Shown: positions 1 through 5,053 of the stretch, in pieces
Position numbering within the stretch: the stretch's first letter is position 1
Layout: every line of letters starts with the position of its first letter
Assembly: GCA_020442545.1 (NCBI GenBank)
Contig: JAGRJX010000372.1
Span: forward strand, 1-5,613
Direction: 5' to 3'
Source of the DNA: Lysobacterales bacterium
GTDB taxonomy: Bacteria; Pseudomonadota; Gammaproteobacteria; Xanthomonadales; Xanthomonadaceae
Length of the DNA stretch: 5,613 nucleotides
The notes under the pieces: model-generated
The model's input: the letters and a program-made list of their open reading frames with translations, nothing else
The model's database searches: none
What the model was told of the DNA's origin: nothing
Made by a program: the position numbers and the translations under genes

Positions 1-164
1 TCGGGTACGGCGTGCACGCCAGCCTCCCGGACCTCGTCGATCAGGCGTTTACTCTCCGCCAGACTGAGGCGGTTTTCCTCGCGGATGATCTTGATGGCTT
101 CAATCGGCCGCCCGGCGCGAAGGGCGGCCAGTGCGCGGGGCGATACGATTGGTTGAGGTTGCAT
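1..164 (-). CDS. Small protein with ribosomal L7/L12 C-terminal-domain-like segment (partial)
   Basis: The reading frame opens with ATG at 164-162 and is open to the window edge, giving 54 residues with the C-terminus missing. Residues 18-47 contain the pattern GRPIEAIKIIRE, then LSLAESKRLIDEV. This resembles the helix-turn-helix stretch of the L7/L12 C-terminal domain (family pattern KIxVIKxVRExTGLGLKEAKxLV), which in the ribosome contacts translation factors. The N-terminal dimerisation domain and Ala-rich hinge of true L7/L12 are absent: only about 17 residues precede the motif. It is therefore not rplL but one of the short stand-alone proteins that carry this fold, whose role is not established. 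No clear Shine-Dalgarno site precedes the ATG, and an in-frame CTG two codons upstream cannot be excluded. It lies 112 bp downstream of mutM on the same strand. The coding call rests on codon-level sense and family resemblance; the function is unknown. Confidence 0.55.
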   Translation of the reverse strand, partial: MQPQPIVSPRALAALRAGRPIEAIKIIREENRLSLAESKRLIDEVREAGVHAVP

Positions 165-276
165 GATCAGTCGACAGCAAGACATCGTGCCGCTGGCTTG
201 GGTTCGTGGACGAGGGTAGCAGCTGTGGCTGGGCAGCATCGGCCATCCCGAATGCGATCATCGGCGCTGCGTGCGG

Positions 277-1089
277 TCAGCGCTGGCAGCGCGGGCACCA
301 GACGCTGGCGCGTTGCCCCAGGCGAGCCGACTTCAAGGCCGTACCGCAGACCTTGCAGCGCTCACCTTCGCGACCGTAGACCAGCAGTTTCTGCTCGAAG
401 TAGCCGGGCGCGCCGTCGGGACGGAGGAAGTCGCGCAGCGTTGTGCCACCGCGCTCGATGGCATGGCCGAGGATCTGCTTGACCGCATCCGCCAGCCGTC
501 GATAGCGCGCCAGCGATACCTTGCCGGCGGCCCGGCGCGGATCAATGCCGGCCTGGAACAGGGCTTCCGCCGCGTAGATGTTGCCGACGCCGACCACCAC
601 GGCCTGATCCATCAGAAAGGTCTTGACCGATGCGCTGCGTCCGCGGCTCCGGCGATGCAGCCAGTCGCCGTCGAAGTTGTCGGACAGCGGCTCCGGCCCG
701 AGGCCGGCCAGCAGCGTGTGGACTTCGCCAGCGGGCTGCCAGAGCAGGCAACCGAAGCGGCGTGGATCACGAAAGCGCAGGCGATGGCCATCATCCAGCA
801 CGACATCGACATGGTCGTGCGTGTCCGGTTCCGGATTGCCATCGAGCACGCGCAGGCTCCCGGACATGCCGAGGTGCAGCAGCGCGCTGCCTTCGGCCAC
901 GTCGATCAGCAGGTATTTGGCGCGGCGCCGGACGGCATCGATGCGCGACCCCTGCAAGCCTTCGACCACGGCTTCGGGAATCGGCCAGCGCAGATCGTGC
1001 CGTCGCAACACGACTTCGCGCACGACGCGCCCGCCCAGATGTGGCGCGATGCCGCGCCGCGTGGTTTCGACCTCGGGTAGTTCCGGCAT
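277..1089 (-). CDS. mutM: Formamidopyrimidine-DNA glycosylase (8-oxoguanine glycosylase / AP lyase)
   Basis: This 270-residue bifunctional base-excision-repair enzyme removes 8-oxoG and formamidopyrimidines from DNA and cleaves the abasic site by beta/delta-elimination. The N-terminus reads MPELPEVETTRRG, with catalytic Pro2 (free after Met removal) and Glu3. RRRAKYLL holds the elimination lysine Lys58, HLGMSGSLR lies at 72-80, and VGVGNIYAAE (166-175) holds the conserved phosphate-contact Asn170. The C-terminal zinc finger is C245-x2-C248-x16-C265-x2-C268 with Arg260 at the usual DNA-contact position. Length matches the E. coli enzyme (269 aa). The frame extends 13 codons upstream to an ATG at 1128, but that start is wrong because the catalytic proline must be residue 2. 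There is no obvious Shine-Dalgarno site. The gene is transcribed divergently from the desaturase, with no visible functional link. All catalytic residues are present, so it should be active. Confidence 0.97.
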   Translation of the reverse strand: MPELPEVETTRRGIAPHLGGRVVREVVLRRHDLRWPIPEAVVEGLQGSRIDAVRRRAKYLLIDVAEGSALLHLGMSGSLRVLDGNPEPDTHDHVDVVLDDGHRLRFRDPRRFGCLLWQPAGEVHTLLAGLGPEPLSDNFDGDWLHRRSRGRSASVKTFLMDQAVVVGVGNIYAAEALFQAGIDPRRAAGKVSLARYRRLADAVKQILGHAIERGGTTLRDFLRPDGAPGYFEQKLLVYGREGERCKVCGTALKSARLGQRASVWCPRCQR

Positions 1090-1143
1090 CGCTTGCAGCC
1101 ACTGACCAGCGACGGCGCACCTTCGCATTCAGGCGGTCGCCCT

Positions 1144-1182
1144 GACAAGCAGGCATAATGCCGCTTCGACACGAGACAAGCA
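1144..1182. repeat. Perfect 8-bp direct repeat flanking the dyad
   Basis: GACAAGCA occurs at 1144-1151 and again at 1175-1182, 31 bp start to start (about three helical turns), all upstream of the desaturase ATG. The second copy lies seven bases before the start codon, in the probable untranslated leader. It could be a regulator site pair or chance; by rough reckoning an exact 8-mer repeat within 100 bp is expected in well under a fifth of random sequences. Confidence 0.3.
1148..1165. promoter_or_regulatory. Operator-like dyad over the candidate desaturase -10
   Basis: GGCAT (1152-1156) and ATGCC (1158-1162) are perfect inverted copies around a single A. Allowing one unpaired A at 1151, the dyad extends through AGC (1148-1150) and GCT (1163-1165). 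It contains the CATAAT hexamer, so a protein bound here would block a promoter using it. Short dyads arise by chance fairly often in 100 bp; only the position makes this one notable. No known regulator motif is recognised. Confidence 0.25.
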
Positions 1183-1189
1183 CATCCCG

Positions 1190-2395
1190 ATGAATCCTTC
1201 CCTGTATGCATGGCTCACCGAAGGCCTGGTTCGCAACGACTGGCTGGTGCTGCTGATCGTCTTTGCCGTGGTGGCGCAGTTCACCATCCTCTCGGTGACC
1301 ATCTACCTGCATCGTTGCCAGGCGCACCGTGGCGTCGATCTGCACCCGATCGTTTCGCATCCGATGCGCTTCTGGCTGTGGCTGACCACGGCGATGGTGA
1401 CCCGCGACTGGGTGGCGATCCACCGCAAGCATCACGCGCACTGCGAAACCGAGAACGATCCGCACAGCCCGGTGATCCTCGGCATCAACAAGGTGGTGTT
1501 CCATGGCGTGACGCTGTACCAGGACGCACGCCGTGATCCGACCATCGGCAAGCAGTACGGTGCCGGCACACCCACCGACTGGCTGGAGCGCGGCATCTAC
1601 GGGCGCTATCCGTCGTTGGGTCCGACCGTGCTGCTGTTCGCCTACATCGCCCTGTTCGGCGTCATCGGCGTCACGCTTTGGGCGCTGCAGATGCTGGTGA
1701 TCCCGGTGGCTGCGGCCGGCGTCATCAACGGCGTGGGCCACTGGTGGGGTTATCGCAACTTCGAGACCGATGACTGCGCCACCAACATCACGCCGTGGGC
1801 GGTGTTGCTGGGCGGCGAGGAGCTGCACAACAACCACCATGCTTTCCCGAGCTCGGCGCGTTTCGCCCTGCGCCGCTTCGAGCTCGACATCGGCTGGGCC
1901 GTGCTGCGTGGTCTGGAGACGATCCGGCTGGCCAAGGTTCGCCGCGTGGCGTCCAGGCTCGACATCCGCGCGAATGTCTCGCTGCCCGATACGGACACGC
2001 TGCGCGCCGTGATGGCGCATCGCTACCAGGTGATGCGCGACTATTTCCGCGGCGTGGTGCTGCCGACCTGGCGCGCCGAGGCACAGCAGGCCGGTGAAAC
2101 GCTCCGCAGCCTGCCGCGACGCCTGCGTCGCGCGATGAAGAACCACGGCCAGTGGCTCGACAGCGACAATCGCGAGCGTTTCGAGCAGTGGATCGCGCAG
2201 CGGCCGAAGCTGGCCACCGTGTTCGAGTTCCGCCAGCGCCTGCGCGCCGTCTATGCGCGCAACAGCGGCGGCAGTGAAGCCATGCTGGAGTCGCTGCGCA
2301 ACTGGTGCCGCGAGGCCGAAGCTTCCGGCAACCGCGCGCTGGCCGAGTTCGCCCAACGTCTGAAGGGCTACGCGCTGGTTCCTGCCCGCGCCTGA
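1190..2395 (+). CDS. Membrane fatty-acid (acyl-CoA delta-9 type) desaturase with C-terminal extension
   Basis: This 401-residue integral-membrane di-iron desaturase would insert a cis double bond into a saturated acyl chain, using O2 and an electron donor, at the inner membrane. The three histidine clusters are present: HRCQAH (41-46), HRKHH plus His84 (78-84), and HNNHH (213-217), with the extra ligand region GVGHWWGYRNFETDD (181-195). Hydrophobic segments lie near 18-40, 58-75 and 144-178. Other family signatures are ENDPHSP (88-94) and GGEELHNNHHAFPSSA (208-223). Residues from about 245 to 401 form a soluble, Arg/Ala-rich, probably helical extension. This layout matches the roughly 390-residue bacterial acyl-CoA desaturases of the Pseudomonas DesB kind rather than short cyanobacterial forms. 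The ATG start fits the first membrane segment; the ribosome site is weak. The EF-hand gene follows at 3 nt. Position of the double bond and electron donor cannot be read from sequence. Confidence 0.93.
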   Translation: MNPSLYAWLTEGLVRNDWLVLLIVFAVVAQFTILSVTIYLHRCQAHRGVDLHPIVSHPMRFWLWLTTAMVTRDWVAIHRKHHAHCETENDPHSPVILGINKVVFHGVTLYQDARRDPTIGKQYGAGTPTDWLERGIYGRYPSLGPTVLLFAYIALFGVIGVTLWALQMLVIPVAAAGVINGVGHWWGYRNFETDDCATNITPWAVLLGGEELHNNHHAFPSSARFALRRFELDIGWAVLRGLETIRLAKVRRVASRLDIRANVSLPDTDTLRAVMAHRYQVMRDYFRGVVLPTWRAEAQQAGETLRSLPRRLRRAMKNHGQWLDSDNRERFEQWIAQRPKLATVFEFRQRLRAVYARNSGGSEAMLESLRNWCREAEASGNRALAEFAQRLKGYALVPARA

Positions 2396-2398
2396 GCG

Positions 2399-2773
2399 AT
2401 GCACGGGGTCTGCGAACTTGCCGCGCGACTGCTGCTGGCGGCGGGCGTCGTTGTTCCGTCAATGGTCTGCGCAACCTCGATCTGGGACGTTGAATCACCG
2501 CAGGAATATCTGAAGCTGATCGACAGCGACGGGGACGGTCGCGTGTCGCTGACCGAGTACCAGGACTACCTCGGCCGCGGCGCGCGCGCGATGGATCGCA
2601 ACGGCGATGGTCTGCTCAGCGCCGACGAACTGCCGCCCGGCACGCGGACCCGGCGCGGCCGCCCGGTGAACCTGCAGCGCCAGCGCGAAGCCTACGCCAT
2701 CCGTTTTCATCTGCAGGATCGCAACGGCGACCGCTTCCTCGACGCCAGTGAACTTGGACTGCCACCGCGCTGA
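2399..2773 (+). CDS. Small exported EF-hand calcium-binding protein
   Basis: This 124-residue protein has a probable Sec signal peptide: a hydrophobic LLLAAGVVVPSMV core at 11-23 and likely cleavage after VCA (23-25). Three EF-hand loops follow: DSDGDGRVSLTE (42-53), DRNGDGLLSADE (66-77) and DRNGDRFLDASE (107-118). Loops 1 and 2 have every Ca2+ ligand position (D-x-D/N-x-D-G-x-x-S-x-x-E); loop 3 has Arg instead of the usual Gly at position 6. An Arg-rich linker (82-97) separates loops 2 and 3. A role in calcium binding in the periplasm or outside the cell is inferred; no partner is known. The ATG lies 3 nt after the desaturase stop with no Shine-Dalgarno site of its own, pointing to translational coupling. 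The next in-frame ATG (2462) would destroy the signal peptide, so 2399 is preferred. The Cys at 24 does not sit in a good lipobox. Confidence 0.85.
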   Translation: MHGVCELAARLLLAAGVVVPSMVCATSIWDVESPQEYLKLIDSDGDGRVSLTEYQDYLGRGARAMDRNGDGLLSADELPPGTRTRRGRPVNLQRQREAYAIRFHLQDRNGDRFLDASELGLPPR

Positions 2774-2805
2774 CCGGACGCCCCGTCTGCCCACGAACCG
2801 AGGGA

Positions 2806-3432
2806 TCAATCCCGGTCGATGAGGCCGTACGCGCGGGCGCGCTGCAGGTTGTCGATCGTATCGATATCCAGCGCCAGTTCCGGCGCACGGACGACTGGGC
2901 ACTGCTCCGGCGGGAGACGGTTCAGGGCTTTCCGCAGGCCGATGTCGCCCACTGTAACGGCCCGGCGCAGCATTGCCGCAGGCACCACGGCGGGCATCCC
3001 GACCGCTTCGATGTAGCCGGTTGCCGCGCAACAGAGTTCATCGTGCATCGCGACTTTGGCTTGCGCGCTGGCAGCCATCAGCTGCAGCAGGTGATCCACC
3101 GACAACGCCGGCTGGTCGCAGCCGAGGATCAGCAGCGGCGTGTGGTCGTCCGGCAGGTGCTTCGCCGCCACCGCCAGACTGCTGGCAAGTCCGCGTTCCC
3201 AGCTGGCGTTGTGGATGGCTTCGACGGGAAGATCGGCGACAGCAGCAAGCATGTCCGCTTCGCCGGCACCGGTCACCAGCAGGACCCGCTGCGGTGAGGT
3301 TTCCAGCGCCAGACGACAGGCGCGATGCAGCAGCGTTTCGCCGTCGCGTTTCAGCAACTGCTTGGGTTGGCCCAGGCGCCGACTGCCGCCTGCGGCGAGG
3401 ACCAGCGCGACATGGCGGGGACTGTCGTTCAC
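2806..3432 (-). CDS. mocA: Molybdenum cofactor cytidylyltransferase (MocA-like NTP transferase)
   Basis: This 208-residue nucleotidyltransferase probably joins CMP from CTP to Mo-molybdopterin, giving the cytosine-dinucleotide cofactor used by xanthine-oxidase-family hydroxylases. The N-terminal nucleotide-binding loop is LAAGGSRRLGQPKQLL (12-27), the metal-binding GCDQP is at 104-108, the substrate-side GMPAVVP at 145-151 is followed by GD at 162-163, and LDIDT is at 188-192. Motifs and length fit MocA/MobA proteins. The choice of MocA (CTP) over MobA (GTP) rests mainly on context, next to xdhC and a 2Fe-2S/Mo hydroxylase that would use the CMP form. The residues after GD read IGLRK where relatives commonly have a Gly-Ala-Arg stretch. 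The start is GTG at 3432-3430, 3 nt after the xdhC stop, so the two are very probably cotranscribed and translationally coupled. The gene ends 32 bp from the convergent EF-hand gene, with no convincing terminator between them. Confidence 0.86.
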   Translation of the reverse strand: MNDSPRHVALVLAAGGSRRLGQPKQLLKRDGETLLHRACRLALETSPQRVLLVTGAGEADMLAAVADLPVEAIHNASWERGLASSLAVAAKHLPDDHTPLLILGCDQPALSVDHLLQLMAASAQAKVAMHDELCCAATGYIEAVGMPAVVPAAMLRRAVTVGDIGLRKALNRLPPEQCPVVRAPELALDIDTIDNLQRARAYGLIDRD

Positions 3433-3435
3433 ACG

Positions 3436-4410
3436 CTACTTGCCATGCCGGAGCATCTGCAGCTGGGCGGCGATGCTCAAGGCAATCGCCTCCGCGCCGC
3501 GACCGCCGAGATCCAGGCCAACAGGCGAATGCAGGCGGGGACCCAACGATTCAGCCTGATCAGCGGACAGCAGCCGAAACAGGTCGTCGCGTCGACGACG
3601 CGGGCCGAGCAGGCCGATGAAGGGAATTCCCGAAACGGCCAACGCGTCCAGCGTGTTGCGATCACGCTCGAAGTTGTGGTGCATGACCAGCGCGGCGCTG
3701 GCAGCCGACACTTCAGCATCGTCCAGCGCGTTTTCCGGCGACAGTTCGATCAGGCGATCCGCCAGATCACCCGCGCTTCGCCAGCGCGCGCGTCGTTCGA
3801 CCAGTAGCGTGCGCCAACCGCCAAGTCGCAGCATTGGCAGCAGGCTGTCGGCTTCGGGGCCGGCGCCGAACAGGCAGACGCGCGGCTGGGCCTCGAAGTC
3901 CAACCGCCAGTCCGCTGCTGGCCACGGCGGATCGCCCGCAGTCGCCAGCCGCCAGTCACCCGCGACCTCGCCTGCGCGGAGATTCAATACGCCAGCCGCA
4001 TCGAGTGCGAATGACAAGGGAACCACGGCCCGTTGCCAGTGCTCGACCACCGATGAGAGACCATCAATCCCGGCCAGCGGAATCAGCGCCAGATGCAGAC
4101 GTCCGCGACAACCGGTTGCGGAGCCGCTGAGCAGGCTGTCGTCGTCGCGGGTGTCGATGTCCATCCACTCGATGCGGCACTGCTCGATGGCGATCTTCGC
4201 CATTTCGGCAATCGCCGACTCCAGGCAACCACCGCTCAACCAGCCGACCTGCTGCGCGCGGCCACCGAACAGCGCCATCGCGCCGCGACCGACGTAGGTC
4301 GAGCCTTCGGTATCCAGCACCAGCGCCAGCGCCGCCGGCTCACCATCCTGCGCCGCCATTGCGGCGGCGGCGAGAACCTGGCGGGATGCGCTGTCGAGTG
4401 CTCGTGTCAT
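3436..4410 (-). CDS. xdhC: XdhC/CoxI-family molybdenum cofactor insertion and sulfuration protein
   Basis: This 324-residue cytoplasmic chaperone of the XdhC/CoxI/PaoD family binds mature Mo cofactor, supports its sulfuration, and hands it to an apo-hydroxylase. The N-terminal domain shows LDTEGSTYVGRGAMALF (32-48) and the diagnostic SGGCLE (59-64), with TGCRGRL (99-105) where relatives have a Gly-Cys-Gly-Gly-type motif. The C-terminal domain is Rossmann-like: VCLFGAGPEA (178-187), MHHNFERD (243-250), GLLGPRRRRDD (266-276) and HSPVGLDLGGRGAEAIALSI (294-313), all typical of the family. The frame stays open to an ATG at 4662, but the extra 84 residues are basic, low in family resemblance and overlap the divergent iorA. 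The ATG at 4410 gives the expected length and N-terminus. It heads a two-gene unit with mocA and is divergent from iorAB, its probable client. No strong ribosome site is visible. Confidence 0.93.
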   Translation of the reverse strand: MTRALDSASRQVLAAAAMAAQDGEPAALALVLDTEGSTYVGRGAMALFGGRAQQVGWLSGGCLESAIAEMAKIAIEQCRIEWMDIDTRDDDSLLSGSATGCRGRLHLALIPLAGIDGLSSVVEHWQRAVVPLSFALDAAGVLNLRAGEVAGDWRLATAGDPPWPAADWRLDFEAQPRVCLFGAGPEADSLLPMLRLGGWRTLLVERRARWRSAGDLADRLIELSPENALDDAEVSAASAALVMHHNFERDRNTLDALAVSGIPFIGLLGPRRRRDDLFRLLSADQAESLGPRLHSPVGLDLGGRGAEAIALSIAAQLQMLRHGK

Positions 4411-4464
4411 GCGCCAAGGGTAATCGCTGCGGCGCCACTTTTCGCAAGCGGTTCGCCAGAACGC

Positions 4465-4493
4465 CTGCAATCGACACGGCGGAGGAGTAGGCT
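4465..4493 (+). promoter_or_regulatory. Weak candidate promoter for iorA
   Basis: CTGCAA (4465-4470) and TAGGCT (4488-4493) are separated by exactly 17 bp and lie 33-61 bp before the iorA ATG. Each hexamer matches only three of six consensus positions, so this is the best fit in the region rather than a confident promoter. Confidence 0.22.
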
Positions 4494-4514
4494 GGGGTTT
4501 CCGTCGGTCAACGC

Positions 4515-4518
4515 GAGG
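4515..4518 (+). promoter_or_regulatory. Ribosome binding site of iorA
   Basis: GAGG lies seven bases before the ATG at 4526, good spacing, and fixes this ATG as the start. It is one of the few clear Shine-Dalgarno sites in the window. Confidence 0.6.
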
Positions 4519-4525
4519 CAGTCCC

Positions 4526-4981
4526 ATGAAACTGCGGGTGAATGGCAAGGACCACGAGGTGGATGCACCGGCCGACATGCCGCTGCTCTGGGTGCTGCGC
4601 GATCTGCTCGGCATGACCGGCACCAAGTTCGGCTGCGGCATGGCGCAATGCGGCGCCTGCACGGTTCACTTGGATGGCGCGCCAATCCGCTCCTGCGTGA
4701 CGCCGGCATCGGCGCTGGCCGGCAAGTCCATCGAAACCATCGAATCGCTCCCGGCCGATGCCAGCCATCCGGTGCAGCGCGCCTGGGCCGAGCTGGACGT
4801 GGTGCAGTGCGGCTACTGCCAGTCCGGACAGATCATGTCCGCCGTCGCCCTGCTGGCGAGCAAGCCGGAACCGACCGACAGCGACATCGATGCCGCCATG
4901 AACGGCAACATCTGCCGCTGCGGCACCTATCCGCGGATCCGCGCCGCCGTACATCGCGCGGCCGAACTGGCCAAGTCCTGA
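4526..4981 (+). CDS. iorA: 2Fe-2S subunit of a two-subunit molybdenum hydroxylase (isoquinoline 1-oxidoreductase alpha family)
   Basis: This 151-residue small subunit carries two [2Fe-2S] clusters that pass electrons from the Mo centre onwards. The N-terminal plant-ferredoxin-type fold has C37-x4-C42-x2-C45-x11-C57 (GCGMAQCGAC). The C-terminal helical domain has C95-x2-C98 (QCGYCQSGQIMSA) and C130-R-C132 (NICRCGTYPRIR), the standard pattern of the xanthine-oxidase family. Length is close to the 152 residues of Brevundimonas IorA. It has no signal peptide, so if the complex works outside the cytoplasm it must ride out with the Tat-bearing partner IorB, whose gene begins 72 bp downstream. No FAD subunit gene lies between them, as expected for the two-subunit IorAB type, whose electron acceptor is not NAD via FAD. 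The family assignment is firm; the actual substrate (N-heterocycle, aldehyde or other) is unknown. Confidence 0.94.
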   Translation: MKLRVNGKDHEVDAPADMPLLWVLRDLLGMTGTKFGCGMAQCGACTVHLDGAPIRSCVTPASALAGKSIETIESLPADASHPVQRAWAELDVVQCGYCQSGQIMSAVALLASKPEPTDSDIDAAMNGNICRCGTYPRIRAAVHRAAELAKS

Positions 4982-4997
4982 CAGCCCTCTTGCCGCG

Positions 4998-5020
4998 CCG
5001 GTTGCTGCAATAACAGCCGG
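4998..5020 (+). other. Imperfect hairpin between iorA and iorB
   Basis: CCG (4998-5000) and GCTG (5004-5007) can pair with CAGC (5014-5017) and CGG (5018-5020), leaving a three-base bulge and the loop CAATAA. No T-run follows, so it is not an intrinsic terminator. It might adjust subunit ratio or mRNA stability, or mean nothing. Confidence 0.2.
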
Positions 5021-5042
5021 GCGCCTGATGGCACCGAATTCC

Positions 5043-5047
5043 GGGAG
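5043..5047 (+). promoter_or_regulatory. Ribosome binding site of iorB
   Basis: GGGAG lies six bases before a GTG at 5054. It decides the start of iorB, since there is no ATG at the right place before the twin-arginine motif. Confidence 0.65.
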
Positions 5048-5053
5048 ATCCAC

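Larger units (their letters stand above)
1090..1189. promoter_or_regulatory. Divergent intergenic region, mutM / desaturase
   Basis: These 100 bp between the two divergent start codons must hold, or overlap, the promoters of both genes unless mutM is read from further away. No canonical -35/-10 pair is visible on either strand. On the plus strand, CATAAT (1154-1159) is the best -10 candidate for the desaturase, but no good -35 lies 16-18 bp upstream; the nearest, TTCAGG at 1128-1133, is 20 bp away. The stretch before the desaturase ATG has only GAGA-type purines (1173-1176), a weak ribosome site. Confidence 0.4.
4411..4525. promoter_or_regulatory. Divergent intergenic region, xdhC / iorA
   Basis: These 115 bp between the start codons of xdhC (leftward) and iorA (rightward) are the natural place for joint control of the hydroxylase and its maturation genes. 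Visible elements are a TTCGC direct repeat at 4441-4445 and 4452-4456 (11 bp apart, one helical turn) and a small dyad GTTC-gcca-GAAC at 4451-4462. On the plus side are a weak promoter candidate and a Shine-Dalgarno site, both listed separately. No regulator gene lies in the window and no known operator is recognised. Confidence 0.45.

Noticed and set aside
264..283. A GCGCTG/CAGCGC hairpin over the mutM stop codon as a possible terminator.
   Set aside because: The stem is only 6 bp with an 8-base loop, and no T-run follows on the minus strand. It does not meet the pattern of an intrinsic terminator.
12..482. Plus-strand frames (12-482 and 271-1080) opposite the L7/L12-like gene and mutM.
   Set aside because: They are antisense shadows in GC-rich DNA with Arg/Ala-rich, motif-free translations.
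1090..1128. A 13-residue N-terminal extension of mutM.
   Set aside because: The catalytic proline must be exposed at the N-terminus after Met removal, which fits only the ATG at 1089.
791..2404. A 537-codon open frame on the minus strand opposite the whole desaturase gene and part of mutM.
   Set aside because: The translation has no recognisable domain, is rich in Arg, His and Gln as expected for antisense frames in GC-rich DNA, and its 3' half overlaps mutM in another frame. The desaturase and mutM explain the region fully.
2774..2805. A bidirectional terminator in the 32-bp gap between the convergent EF-hand and mocA genes.
   Set aside because: Only a five-pair stem including a G-T pair (CGGAC/GTCTG) can be drawn, with no T-run on either side.
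4411..4662. An 84-residue N-terminal extension of xdhC up to an ATG at 4662.
   Set aside because: It overlaps the iorA coding region on the opposite strand, has no family resemblance and is Pro/Arg/Ser-rich. The start at 4410 gives the normal XdhC length.
4093..5013. A 306-codon plus-strand frame across the 5' part of xdhC, the intergenic region and iorA.
   Set aside because: No recognisable motif; it is an out-of-frame shadow of iorA and antisense to xdhC, both of which have clear family signatures.
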